Source: Richelia sp. UBA3308 (lineage in GTDB: Bacteria > Cyanobacteriota > Cyanobacteriia > Cyanobacteriales > Nostocaceae). From it: a stretch of DNA of 64,000 nucleotides. The stretch is from positions 1 to 64,000 of the forward strand of contig DESS01000002.1 in NCBI GenBank assembly GCA_002361335.1, in the 5' to 3' direction. Position numbers and translations under genes: made by a program. Within the stretch, counting starts at the first letter, position 1, and every line of letters starts with the position of its first letter. This document shows, one piece after another, positions 19,101-27,043 of the stretch. A model generated the notes under the pieces. The model was not told the DNA's origin and did no database searches. It saw only the letters and a program-made list of their open reading frames with translations.

Positions 19101-20950
19101 GCTTCAGTTAATACTGGCGAATCTAACTTAAACCGGCGAGCATATTCCGGTTTAGGATCGAGTAAATTACCGCGATCGCCCAATTCTACTTTCAACGACA
19201 TCACCAACTTTTCCCGTAAAGGGTCAATGGGTGGATTTGTTACCTGAGCAAATCGCTGCTTGAAATAGTCATACAATAAATGTGGTTTTTCTGAAAGTAC
19301 CGCTAGAGGGATATCATCACCCATACAGAATGTCGGTTCTTTAGCATCAATTGCCATTGGTTGAATCACCATTTCCACATCTTCTGTGGTGTAACCAAAG
19401 GCTATTTGATGCCGCAGTAAGGCTTGTCTGTCTATTGGCTTAGTTGTTAATTGTTGGTTGTCGCCGATTAATTGTGGGCTGTTAGTTGCACTATGTCCAT
19501 TGCTATTAACACCATTACCATTTGCACTACTACCATTAACACCATTAAAATCATTGCCTGTCTGGTTAAATTCTTGCCGATACTGTCGCAACCATTCTCC
19601 ATAAGGGTACCTTTTGGCAACCCGTTCCTTAATATGCCAATTTTTGAGAATTTCCTGGTTTTGCAAGTCCACAGCAATCATTTCTCCTGGACCCAACCGA
19701 CCTTTCTCAATGATACTTTCTTCGCTGAACTCTACCACACCAGCTTCGGAAGCTACCACAATATAATCATCGGCAGTTATACAGTAACGCGCCGGTCTTA
19801 AACCGTTACGATCTAATGTTGCACCAACTGTATTACCATCACTAAATACTAAAAGCGCCGGGCCATCCCAAGCTTCTTGCAATCCACTATAGTATTCATA
19901 AAAATCCACAATCTCCGGATAATTACTTAAAGCCGGTTGATTTTTATAAGCCTCGGGAACCATAATCATCAACGCTTCCAAGGGATTACGTCCGGAACGT
20001 ACCTGTAACTCAAAGACGTTATCTAAGGTAGCAGAATCGCTATTTCCTATACCGACAAAGGGCTTTAATTCTTCCAACCGCCCTTGCCAATTTGGATGAC
20101 TTAAACTTGCTTGTCTAGCCCTCATCCAGTTAATATTACCCAAAAGCGTATTTATTTCTCCATTGTGACCCAAAAGCCGCATCGGTTGCGCTAATGGCCA
20201 TTTGGGCATAGTATTTGTACTAAAACGGCGGTGGTAGACAATAAAACTACTTTTATAAGCAGGATTCTGTAAATCTAGATAAAAATCCCCCAACACCGCC
20301 GATCGCACCATACCCTTGTAGACTATTGTCCGACTCGATAGGGAGCAAACATAAAATTCCTCTATCCAGTCGTCATCCAAACTACTAATTGTATTATTAA
20401 TGCGACGGCGGGTAATATAAAGCTTTCTTTCTAACTCATCCCCACTAACATTTTCCCCCTTGAGAAAAACTTGTTCAATTTGCGGTTGATTTTCCCTGGC
20501 TTGTACCCCCAAAACTGTTGAATCAACTGGAACTACCCGCCATCCCAATACCGTCAAATTTTCCGATTGCGCTACCTGCTCTACAATTGAGCGTGCAGTA
20601 TCAGCAGCTTTTTCGTCAAGCGGTAAAAACAGCATCCCCACAGCAATATTTTCCTGCACTGCTGCTTCTATACCCCTAGCTTTCCCATCTGCCTCAAACA
20701 ATTCCCAAGGTATGGCGCTTAATATTCCCGCACCATCCCCTGAGTCGCGATCGGCACTACAACCACCTCTGTGTTCCAAACAAGTTAAAGCCACCAAGCC
20801 TTTCGTGATGATTTCATGACTTTCTTGGCGCTGACGGTGGGCAATAAAACCCACCCCACAAGCGTCTTTTTCTTCTAGCAAACTGTTTTGCTCCAAAAAA
20901 GTATTTGAAAAGGCTGTGCTTTTGACTTGATTCATCTGCCTGTTATTCAT
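16193..20950 (-). CDS. glsF: Ferredoxin-dependent-type glutamate synthase large subunit
   Basis: A 1585-residue glutamate synthase converting glutamine plus 2-oxoglutarate to two glutamates in nitrogen assimilation. A ~30-residue propeptide precedes CGVGFIAHRQ, so Cys31 is the nucleophile of the class II glutaminase domain (about 31-450). The central and FMN-binding synthase domains follow (GGMSLGALSREAHETLA, GEGGQLPGRKV, SGHDGGTGASP). The 3Fe-4S ligands are C1205, C1211 and C1216 in CIMARICHTNNC, and the C-terminal GXGXG beta-helix domain closes the protein. No gltD small subunit lies nearby, so ferredoxin rather than NADPH is the likelier donor; this is inference. Odd: about residues 455-505 form an Asn/Gly/Ser-rich insertion whose DNA partly matches the heptamer repeats. 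Confidence 0.93.
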   Translation of the reverse strand: MNNRQMNQVKSTAFSNTFLEQNSLLEEKDACGVGFIAHRQRQESHEIITKGLVALTCLEHRGGCSADRDSGDGAGILSAIPWELFEADGKARGIEAAVQENIAVGMLFLPLDEKAADTARSIVEQVAQSENLTVLGWRVVPVDSTVLGVQARENQPQIEQVFLKGENVSGDELERKLYITRRRINNTISSLDDDWIEEFYVCSLSSRTIVYKGMVRSAVLGDFYLDLQNPAYKSSFIVYHRRFSTNTMPKWPLAQPMRLLGHNGEINTLLGNINWMRARQASLSHPNWQGRLEELKPFVGIGNSDSATLDNVFELQVRSGRNPLEALMIMVPEAYKNQPALSNYPEIVDFYEYYSGLQEAWDGPALLVFSDGNTVGATLDRNGLRPARYCITADDYIVVASEAGVVEFSEESIIEKGRLGPGEMIAVDLQNQEILKNWHIKERVAKRYPYGEWLRQYRQEFNQTGNDFNGVNGSSANGNGVNSNGHSATNSPQLIGDNQQLTTKPIDRQALLRHQIAFGYTTEDVEMVIQPMAIDAKEPTFCMGDDIPLAVLSEKPHLLYDYFKQRFAQVTNPPIDPLREKLVMSLKVELGDRGNLLDPKPEYARRFKLDSPVLTEAQLIEIEKSDFHAVELSTVFPIAKGRQGLKAAVESLQNQAVEAVRNGAAILVLSDKISGNSQEWQEYGAINADNTYIPPLLAVGAVHHHLIREGLRMNTSLVVNTAQCWSTHHFACLIGFGAAAVCPYMALDTLRSWWSDPKTQQFIQRGKIAALSLEQYEGNYVKAVKNGLLKILSKMGISLLSSYQGAQIFEAIGIGRDLLDLGFYGTTSRIGGITVSELAQEVLSVHCKAFPELTAKKLENLGFVQYRRGGEYHMNSPEIAKALHQAVKGKNYDHYAVYQKHLQNRPITALRDLLDFQSDREAISIEEVEPVSEIVKRFCTGGMSLGALSREAHETLAIAMNRLGGKSNSGEGGEDPIRMGILDDVDENGHSPTLPHLNGLVKGDTVSSAIKQVASGRFGVTPEYLMSAKQIEIKMAQGAKPGEGGQLPGRKVSEYIASLRRSKPGVTLISPPPHHDIYSIEDLAQLIFDLHQINPEAKVSVKLVAEIGIGTIAAGVAKANADIIQISGHDGGTGASPLSSIKHAGSPWELGLSEVHRVLIENGLRDRVILRVDGGLKSGWDVLMAAMMGGEEFGFGSIAMIAEGCIMARICHTNNCPVGVASQKEELRKRFPGTPEHVVNFFYFIAEEVRSLLARFGYRSLSEVIGRADLMKMRSGVDLAKTRALNLDCLLKLPDAKSDRSWLQHEEVHSNGAVLDDDLLADTEIQSAIQGHSTINKTIAVVNTDRTVGARIAGVIASKYGDRNFGGQINLTFTGSVGQSFGAFLLNGMTMTLLGEANDYVGKGMNGGEIIIKPPANAKYDTTQNVIIGNTCLYGATGGILFARGKAGERFGVRNSKGTAVIEGAGDHCCEYMTGGVIVVLGNVGRNVAAGMTGGLGYFLDEDGKFPQLVNLEIVSIMRVTTQAGEEQLKNLITSHFERTESAKAKKILDNWQEFLPKFWQLVPPSEADSPEVDSQKSNLVRFSC

Positions 20951-21520
20951 AGAATGTCACCCGAAACGGATAAATTGTGATCGTTGCCACGTTCTTGTTG
21001 ATAAAACTTGCTTCACAAACAAATCGAGAAAACTGAGTTACCTTCACATCGAGAGAAAAAAATTTAACCCCAGGCTTGATTTTTTGTACACCTGTGTTAA
21101 ACTTAGCCAGTTATTTTTTATGTGTTTATGCTGAATTGAGGGAGCCTGAGCGTGTGTATCGCCTATTTTCAATTTATATCTTGAGGCTATATATTCTCTC
21201 AATCAGCTTGTCTAAAATGCAAGTTTTTTTTTACAGATGCATCTATTTGTCGCTGACCTGAAACAAAACTTCTATCATTAACTTCATTACTTTAAATATC
21301 AAAATTCTGCTAATTGGGTGTCTTTTAGCAGCGTATTACACTAATTGTCCATTTGCAATTCCTGATTATCTATCTAATTGTATAAATTTTATTGCCATAG
21401 ATCCCTGACAAATCTTATGAGTGCAAAATCTAACCCTACAAGTATTATTGAACAAAAACGATAAAACATTTCAATTCATCTTGTATGGGGAAAATTATTA
21501 TAACTGTTTGGCAACCAAGA
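20951..21520. other. Divergent gap upstream of glutamate synthase
   Basis: No convincing gene. It should hold the glutamate synthase promoter. A poor NtcA-like sequence (GTA, eight bases, TTA at 21086-21099) is present but does not meet the GTA-N8-TAC consensus. Confidence 0.5.
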
Positions 21521-21620
21521 ATTGCTTATTGACGGGCACCCTTAAAAGTTTTTTTGAAGAAAAAACTTTTAAGGGAACCCTTGACGCATTATTTGCAATA
21601 TTGATGCGTCAATAAGCAAT
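21521..21620. other. Nested inverted repeats with mutually exclusive stems
   Basis: Outer arms ATTGCTTATTGACG (21521-21534) and CGTCAATAAGCAAT (21607-21620) enclose two further stems. The first is a perfect 16-base hairpin CCCTTAAAAGTTTTTT (21539-21554)/AAAAAACTTTTAAGGG (21560-21575). The second is TTGACGCAT (21581-21589)/ATGCGTCAA (21604-21612), which competes with the outer stem for bases 21607-21612. It lies about 120 bases before the next gene. Candidate attenuator, small RNA or miniature mobile element. Confidence 0.7.
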
Positions 21621-21740
21621 GACATTGTTTTGTAAGAGACAAAAGCCAATTTGTAAACTACCACTTTAGACTTATTTTACTTTGATGATTACTTCGATGT
21701 AAGAAACATCGGTATTTAGAGTTACTACTTAACTAATATT

Positions 21741-23807
21741 ATGGTCAAAAAGCAATATTTGAGTCAAGGAAATTTCTGCAGTGTTATCAGTCATATTAAT
21801 GATAGCTTTTTTGTCAAGTCTAGGGCATTACCAATCTTGGCAATAATACTAAATTTGACTGCGACTTCCATTGCTAGAGCTAAGCCTTCTAATATAGATG
21901 CTAGCCTGCAGCCAGGGGGCGAATGGATGTTAAAGTCAACTCAACCGTCGGTATTATCGACATCAAGAGGATTATTTTTCTACGGTAATCAAATAAATCT
22001 TAATGGTCGCATGCTACCGGGAACTTGGCTACAGCAAAAAGGTGAAACACTTTCTGTTGGGACTTATTTAAGTGACGGAGCACTTCGACAGTTAATAGGA
22101 GTAGATTTACTAAATACTAAAAATCCACAACTGCAACCAGTGCAGTGGTTTTCATCCGAGTCCAAGCCTGAAGTTTTGACTGGTTTCCATGCCTCTGGAT
22201 ATCGTTATTTAGATATTACAAGATTTGCTCAAAAAGCAAAATGGCAAATACAAGTTCATAGTAATACTTTAGTAATTTTTACACCAAATGCAACAGTCAA
22301 AAGAATTAATCAAGATAAAAACTTATCTGAACAGCAGCGGATAATTATAGATTTAGATCGTCCAACACCTTGGAACCTAACGAGCGGTTCTTTGATTAAA
22401 AAGCCTTACAAACCTGAAATTTCACCCCCGCCTCAAAGTCTTGTCATCAAAACTAATATTCCGAATTCATTGCCAGAACCACCTGCAAGAGAGTGGATAA
22501 TTAACATTGATGGAGTCGCAGATCCTAATTTAGTACAGCGCTATAGTTTTGCACCACCAATACCGCAACCAAGAAACTTAGAAAATATTTTCACCAGGAA
22601 ATCGCCACCAGTACTAGCGGATCGAGCCTCCAAAACATTTATTAAGCAAGTCGAAGTAATTAACAATCAAACCATTATTCGACTAGTAGTTCCCTTCGGT
22701 TTAACCCCCCGCATTAGTACATCAGCCAAACCCTATCGTTTAGTTGTCGATATTCGTCCAGATGCTTTAGTAAAACGTTCAATCAATTGGGCACCCGGAT
22801 TGCGTTGGCAACAGCAGTTTCTGTCTTTGGGTAAAGAACGCTTTCCAGTAGTATGGTTAGAAATTGATCCCCGAACTTCCAAAGCCAAAATTAGACCTGT
22901 TGCTACCAATCGAGATCAACTTGAAGGTACCGCACCCCTAATCAAAACAGCGCAAAAATATCTAGCAGCAGCAGCAATTAACGGTGGTTTCTTCAATCGC
23001 AAAAATCGTTTACCCTTGGGCGCAATTCGCCGGGATAATCAGTGGTTCTCCGGTCCTATTCTTAACCGGGGTGCAATTGCTTGGAACGATGCAGGAAACT
23101 TTTATATCAACCGCCTTTCTTTACAAGAAACTTTAATAATTTCAAACAATCAAAGCCTGCCAATTTCTCATCTCAACAGTGGATACGTACAGCAAGGAAT
23201 AGCTAGATATACGCATTTATGGGGAAATAGTTATACACCCCTCACTGACAACGAAATTATTGCGATCGTTCAAAACAATCGAGTTAGCAAACAATACACA
23301 GGAGGGAAAGCAGGAGAAGAAGCTGCTCCCATTCCTAAGAATGGCTATCTATTAGCTTTTCGTGGCAATGCCGTGAATAATGCAGCCAAATTACCTATTG
23401 GAACTCCTTTAGATATTGTCAGTTCGACAGTTTCCCCAGAATTTAACCGCTATCCCCATGTCTTAGGAGCTGGCCCTTTGCTGCTGAAAAATAATCAAAT
23501 TGTTCTCGATGCTCAAGCCGAAAAATTCAGTAAAGCCTTCGCCGAACAAAAAGCTATTCGTAGCGCCATTTGTACCACCTCAACCCAGAAGGTGATATTT
23601 GCTGCCGTACACGATCGCGCTGGTGGAAAAGGACCTAGTTTATTAGAACACGCTCAATTAATGCAGCAATTAGGCTGCCTCAACGCTCTAAACTTAGACG
23701 GTGGTAGTTCTACAAGCCTTTATTTAGGAGGACAATTACTCGATCGTTCCCCCAACACTGCCGCTAGGGTTCACAACGGAATTGGTATTTTCTTACCGCA
23801 TCCTTAG
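21741..23807 (+). CDS. Secreted phosphodiester glycosidase-domain (NAGPA-like) protein
   Basis: A 688-residue exported protein. The N-terminus has a basic/hydrophobic signal (ALPILAIILNLTATSIARA, cleavage near residue 48). About residues 55-350 hold beta-rich AMIN/copper-amine-oxidase-N-like segments (MLPGTWLQQKGETLSVGTYL, RLVVDIRPDALV) separated by proline-rich linkers. The C-terminal ~320 residues match the phosphodiester glycosidase domain (NAGPA, DUF2233): AAAINGGFFNRKNRLPLGAI (about 415-434), IRSAICTT, and the closing LNALNLDGGSSTSLYLGG motif with its conserved DGGSS. Family members remove GlcNAc-1-phosphodiester or act on cell-wall glycans; the substrate here is unknown. The ATG at 21741 lacks a strong Shine-Dalgarno site. 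It stands alone and ends directly at a GGGGACAA repeat. Confidence 0.85.
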   Translation: MVKKQYLSQGNFCSVISHINDSFFVKSRALPILAIILNLTATSIARAKPSNIDASLQPGGEWMLKSTQPSVLSTSRGLFFYGNQINLNGRMLPGTWLQQKGETLSVGTYLSDGALRQLIGVDLLNTKNPQLQPVQWFSSESKPEVLTGFHASGYRYLDITRFAQKAKWQIQVHSNTLVIFTPNATVKRINQDKNLSEQQRIIIDLDRPTPWNLTSGSLIKKPYKPEISPPPQSLVIKTNIPNSLPEPPAREWIINIDGVADPNLVQRYSFAPPIPQPRNLENIFTRKSPPVLADRASKTFIKQVEVINNQTIIRLVVPFGLTPRISTSAKPYRLVVDIRPDALVKRSINWAPGLRWQQQFLSLGKERFPVVWLEIDPRTSKAKIRPVATNRDQLEGTAPLIKTAQKYLAAAAINGGFFNRKNRLPLGAIRRDNQWFSGPILNRGAIAWNDAGNFYINRLSLQETLIISNNQSLPISHLNSGYVQQGIARYTHLWGNSYTPLTDNEIIAIVQNNRVSKQYTGGKAGEEAAPIPKNGYLLAFRGNAVNNAAKLPIGTPLDIVSSTVSPEFNRYPHVLGAGPLLLKNNQIVLDAQAEKFSKAFAEQKAIRSAICTTSTQKVIFAAVHDRAGGKGPSLLEHAQLMQQLGCLNALNLDGGSSTSLYLGGQLLDRSPNTAARVHNGIGIFLPHP

Positions 23808-23861
23808 ATGGGGACAAGGGGACAAGGGGACAAGGGGCTGAGGGGCTGAGGAGATGGGGAG
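23808..23861. repeat. GGGGACAA / GGGGCTGA tandem repeat
   Basis: Starts one base after the stop of the phosphodiester glycosidase gene: three GGGGACAA units and two GGGGCTGA units, ending in GGAGATGGGGAG. The complementary type (CCCCTTGT) occurs at 51626-51673. Confidence 0.85.
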
Positions 23862-23890
23862 AAGAATAAACGATAAATAATTTCTTCTGA

Positions 23891-23925
23891 ATTCGGGCAT
23901 TCTAAATTCGGGCATTCTAAATTCT
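23891..23925. repeat. ATTCGGGCATTCTAA direct repeat
   Basis: Two copies of ATTCGGGCATTCTAA in tandem. A related pair reading ATTCAGGCATTCTAA is at 54731-54771. Confidence 0.75.
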
Positions 23926-24249
23926 TACTCCTCACTCCTAAACCCTAACTTTTTAGCACTTAGAAATAAGTAATCTAATCAACTATAATTTCTCCGTATA
24001 AAATAAGGAAAAATTACTAATAATTGAAGAGTTTTTAAAGCTTGTAAAAAGTTGCCTTGATAATTGATGAAGACTTGGTGTAAACATAGAAATATCGCTA
24101 CCTGTTGATTACACCGTAACAATTGACTTTGGTATGTTTGGGTAAGGTGGACTCAATTGCAGACAATTACGGTTGCAATATTACGTTACTTTTTTCCAAC
24201 AATAGTTAAGAGTACTAAAGGTTTTTTTATGTCTTCAAACGAGGTAACT

Positions 24250-24669
24250 ATGGCTCAATTCCAAGAAACAACAGAAGCAAACGCACTTACTCTACCCCCA
24301 GCAGTAACTCCTGAAGGGGTTGCTGCAACTGAGTTGCGCCCTTGGGGTTCATTCACAGTTTTGGAAGAAGCACGCGGTTATAAAATCAAGCGCATTGAAG
24401 TTAAGCCGGGACATCGCCTTAGCTTACAAATGCACCATCACCGTAGCGAACACTGGATTGTCGTATCTGGAACTGCTAAAGTTACTTGCGGCGAAGAAGA
24501 AATTATATTGAGCAATAATCAGTCCACCTACGTACCACAATGTACCGCGCACCGTTTAGAAAACCCTGGCGTAATTCCTTTAATATTGATTGAAGTACAA
24601 AACGGAGAATACTTAGGAGAAGATGATATTGTCCGTTACCAAGATGACTATGCTCGTGCCCAAAAGTAA
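24250..24669 (+). CDS. Mannose-6-phosphate isomerase type II-like cupin
   Basis: A 139-residue single-domain cupin. It begins RPWGSFTVLEEARGYKIKRI and carries the metal-binding motif HRLSLQMHHHRSEHWIVVSG with several His and a Glu, followed by the second cupin motif around YVPQCTAHRLENPG. This is the isomerase half of ManC/type II mannose-6-phosphate isomerases; the guanylyltransferase half is missing, as in the free-standing cyanobacterial versions. It would interconvert fructose-6-P and mannose-6-P for GDP-mannose supply, consistent with, though not adjacent to, the mannosyltransferase cluster. The frame is open upstream to 24157, but GAGG at 24241-24244 placed five bases before the ATG at 24250 favours this start. 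Confidence 0.88.
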   Translation: MAQFQETTEANALTLPPAVTPEGVAATELRPWGSFTVLEEARGYKIKRIEVKPGHRLSLQMHHHRSEHWIVVSGTAKVTCGEEEIILSNNQSTYVPQCTAHRLENPGVIPLILIEVQNGEYLGEDDIVRYQDDYARAQK

Positions 24670-24751
24670 AATCAGGGATAGCTCACTAAAAACAATAACT
24701 CTTAATTGAGTCATAACTTTGATTTAAAAAATATTGTGTCGCTTTTAACTC

Positions 24752-24797
24752 CGCATGGAAACAATAAGCCTTTTTTAGTTTGGCGAGTTTCCGTGCG
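24752..24797 (+). other. 11-base hairpin downstream of the cupin gene
   Basis: CGCATGGAAAC (24752-24762) pairs with GTTTCCGTGCG (24787-24797) with one G-T pair. The 24-base loop contains a T6 run. It may be a terminator or structured RNA in the 307-base gap, which otherwise shows nothing. Confidence 0.45.
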
Positions 24798-24976
24798 ATA
24801 CTTTTATCAAAAAAGTTGGTTTTTCAATAAAGTGTCCGTTAGTTCTGTAAAATAATTAATACTGCCTTTGTTTTTTATATTTTCTTTTTTTTTATATAAA
24901 GAATTTTGTGATTTTTATATTTTGCATATAATTTGATTTTAAAATTCGCCTCCAGCATTCCCCCGTCATATTTTCC

Positions 24977-25312
24977 ATGATTCAAATTTCTCAAGCAGCA
25001 GCAGACGAAATACAGCGATTAAAATCAAAGTTAAAACTACCTAACCTTTTATTTCGCCTTGCAGTCAAACCCGGAGGTTGTGACGATTGGTTTTACGATA
25101 TGTCCTTGAGTGAGGAACATACATTAACAGATAGCGATCGCGTTTTTAGCTGTAACAATATACAAGTAGTCATAGATGCCGAAACCGTAAAACATATTCA
25201 GGGTTTAAGGATAGAATACTCTGAAGACCTCATGGGTGGTGGCTTTCGCTTTTACAACCCCAAAGCAAAAACTGTTTGCGGCTGTGGCAATTCTTTCTCC
25301 GAACAAGAATAA
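24977..25312 (+). CDS. HesB/IscA/SufA-family iron-sulfur assembly protein
   Basis: A 111-residue A-type carrier for iron-sulfur cluster assembly. The three conserved cysteines are C35 in KPGGCDDW and C101/C103 in the C-terminal CGCGNSF, with the usual spacing of about 65 residues. The domain spans essentially the whole protein, from IQISQAAADEI to the end. It would hold iron or a 2Fe-2S/4Fe-4S cluster and pass it to target apoproteins in the cytoplasm. The first motif reads GGCDDWFY rather than GGCSGFSY, placing it in the divergent cyanobacterial subgroup rather than with canonical IscA. It sits 146 bases before rpsL but probably has its own transcription unit, because a promoter-like -10 lies between them. 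Confidence 0.88.
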   Translation: MIQISQAAADEIQRLKSKLKLPNLLFRLAVKPGGCDDWFYDMSLSEEHTLTDSDRVFSCNNIQVVIDAETVKHIQGLRIEYSEDLMGGGFRFYNPKAKTVCGCGNSFSEQE

Positions 25313-25403
25313 TTACTCCCTCACTCCATCCCCCCTTGACACTACATCTAAAAAAAATATAAAATTTTTACAAAAAAAGGACATAAAGTTTTGCAAAAAG
25401 AGA

Positions 25404-25409
25404 TATAAT
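25404..25409 (+). promoter_or_regulatory. Putative -10 box (TATAAT) for the str operon
   Basis: A perfect TATAAT lies 50 bases before the rpsL ATG. No good -35 hexamer is seen at the right spacing (about ACATAA). The position fits a transcription start near 25416. Confidence 0.45.
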
Positions 25410-25458
25410 CAGGATTTGTTAAAACTTAGATAACAAACAGCTTCACGTGCTGTGACTC

Positions 25459-25833
25459 ATGCCAACAATACAGCAATTAATTCGTAACCAACGCGTAAGT
25501 ACGCGTCAGAAAACAAAATCCCCGGCTCTGAAACAATGCCCTCAGAGACGGGGCGTTTGCACCAGGGTTTACACAACAACCCCAAAGAAACCAAATTCAG
25601 CTCTGAGAAAAGTAGCAAGGGTAAGATTGACTTCCGGATTTGAGGTCACGGCTTACATTCCAGGAATAGGTCATAACCTCCAAGAACACTCAGTTGTGAT
25701 GATTCGTGGCGGTAGGGTTAAGGACTTACCGGGGGTGAGATACCACATTATCCGTGGAACTTTGGATACCGCAGGAGTAAAAGACCGCAAGCAAGGTCGT
25801 TCAAAGTACGGAACGAAACGCCCGAAGGAATAG
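25459..25833 (+). CDS. rpsL: 30S ribosomal protein S12
   Basis: 124 residues, the normal length. The protein begins PTIQQLIRNQR and contains KSPALKQCPQRRGVC, the KPNSALRKVARVRL block that includes the streptomycin-sensitive lysine, and PGVRYHIIRGTLD. It sits at the decoding centre of the small subunit. It is the first gene of the str operon (rpsL-rpsG-fusA-tuf-rpsJ). A 593-base spacer before rpsG is unusually long for this operon. The ATG at 25459 is the standard start. The C-terminal GRSKYGTKRPKE is typical for cyanobacteria. Confidence 0.98.
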   Translation: MPTIQQLIRNQRVSTRQKTKSPALKQCPQRRGVCTRVYTTTPKKPNSALRKVARVRLTSGFEVTAYIPGIGHNLQEHSVVMIRGGRVKDLPGVRYHIIRGTLDTAGVKDRKQGRSKYGTKRPKE

Positions 25834-26426
25834 TAGCACCCTGCTCTATTATTCGCATTGTATTTAATTTTCAATCGCGAAGTCGTTTGTATATAATTCA
25901 AGTTCTAAGAGTTGCTAGCGACCCAAAAGCCTCGGATATATTTATTGTTTTTCCTTATGGGGAAGTTGTAGTTGTTTTAGAGGAGATTGCTCACAACTAC
26001 ACTCCATTTTTGTAAAGCCTTAAGGGGGAAAGTTGGTGTTGCATTCTGACTCAAATCAAAAAGCGTTTTGGATTTAGATTTAAATATCAACGTATAGATG
26101 ATGACGCTTTGAATGGATAGTTGGAGCCATTTTTCAACTATTGGAAGCGTTGTGAGTATACTGATAAAGTTGAGAAAGTCCACAGCAATTTGAGTTTTTT
26201 GAGCGGTTAGTTCGGGTAATATGGAATCTCGAATGGGGCTTACTTAAAATCAAAATAGAGTAGAGTTTCCCATTTTTAATCATCTAGGACCACATAAAGG
26301 CATATCCTTGATTTCGGATAATCGAAACGGTGGGATGCTGTGGGCGTAGTTAGAGGGATGCATACTATATTCGTAAGTATCCGTGTAGATTTATCTCTAG
26401 TTGCTATATTGAATTAAAGGTTAAAT
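25834..26426 (+). other. Long spacer between rpsL and rpsG
   Basis: 593 bases within the str operon without a credible gene. No clear hairpin terminator. It may contain a second promoter or a leader for rpsG; nothing specific can be assigned. Confidence 0.5.
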
Positions 26427-26897
26427 ATGTCACGTCGTGGTGTTATTCAAAGGCGCGCAGTTCCGCCTGACTCAGTTTACAATAGCCGCTTGATAAGTAT
26501 GACAATCAGGCGGATAATGCGTCATGGAAAGAAATCTCTTGCCGCACGGATAGTTTATGACGCAATGAAAATCATTGAAGAAAGAACTGGTGGCGATCCA
26601 ATAGAAGTATTTGAAAGAGGAATACGCAATTTAACTCCATTAGTAGAAGTAAAAGCTCGACGAGTGGGTGGGGCGACTTACCAAGTACCAATGGAAGTAC
26701 GTTCAGAAAGAGGCACAACCTTGGCGCTGCGTTGGTTAGTACAGTATTCCCGTCAGCGCCCAGGTAGAACCATGGCAAGTAAACTGGCAAACGAATTAAT
26801 GGATGCGTCTAACGAAACGGGTAGCGCAATTCGCAAACGGGAAGAAACTCACAGGATGGCAGAAGCAAATAAAGCTTTTGCACATTATCGTTATTAA
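26427..26897 (+). CDS. rpsG: 30S ribosomal protein S7
   Basis: 156 residues, standard length. It begins MSRRGVIQRRAVPPDSVYNS and contains RRIMRHGKKSLAARIVYDA, VEVKARRVGGATYQVPMEV and RWLVQYSRQRPGRTMASKLA, ending in AHYRY as bacterial S7 does. It binds the 3' major domain of 16S rRNA and nucleates head assembly; in E. coli it is also the translational repressor of the str operon. An AAAGG ribosome binding site precedes the ATG by about eight bases. It is second in the operon, followed by a 146-base gap to fusA. Confidence 0.98.
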   Translation: MSRRGVIQRRAVPPDSVYNSRLISMTIRRIMRHGKKSLAARIVYDAMKIIEERTGGDPIEVFERGIRNLTPLVEVKARRVGGATYQVPMEVRSERGTTLALRWLVQYSRQRPGRTMASKLANELMDASNETGSAIRKREETHRMAEANKAFAHYRY

Positions 26898-27043
26898 GTT
26901 TAAGACAGGTATATTGCTTTTTACTAAAGGTTATATATCATCTTTATGACTAGAAATATAACGGAATGTGGTTCATAGTATAGAAACTTCTTTTCTTGTG
27001 TAATATACAAGATATTACGAGGCAAAAACCATAGGAGGTAGTT

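Noticed and set aside
21086..21099. NtcA-like site upstream of glutamate synthase
   Set aside because: GTA-N8-TTA misses the consensus and no matching -10 is placed at the required distance.
21421..21615. 64-codon ORF across the nested hairpins
   Set aside because: Its second half is encoded by the inverted repeats; no RBS or family signature.
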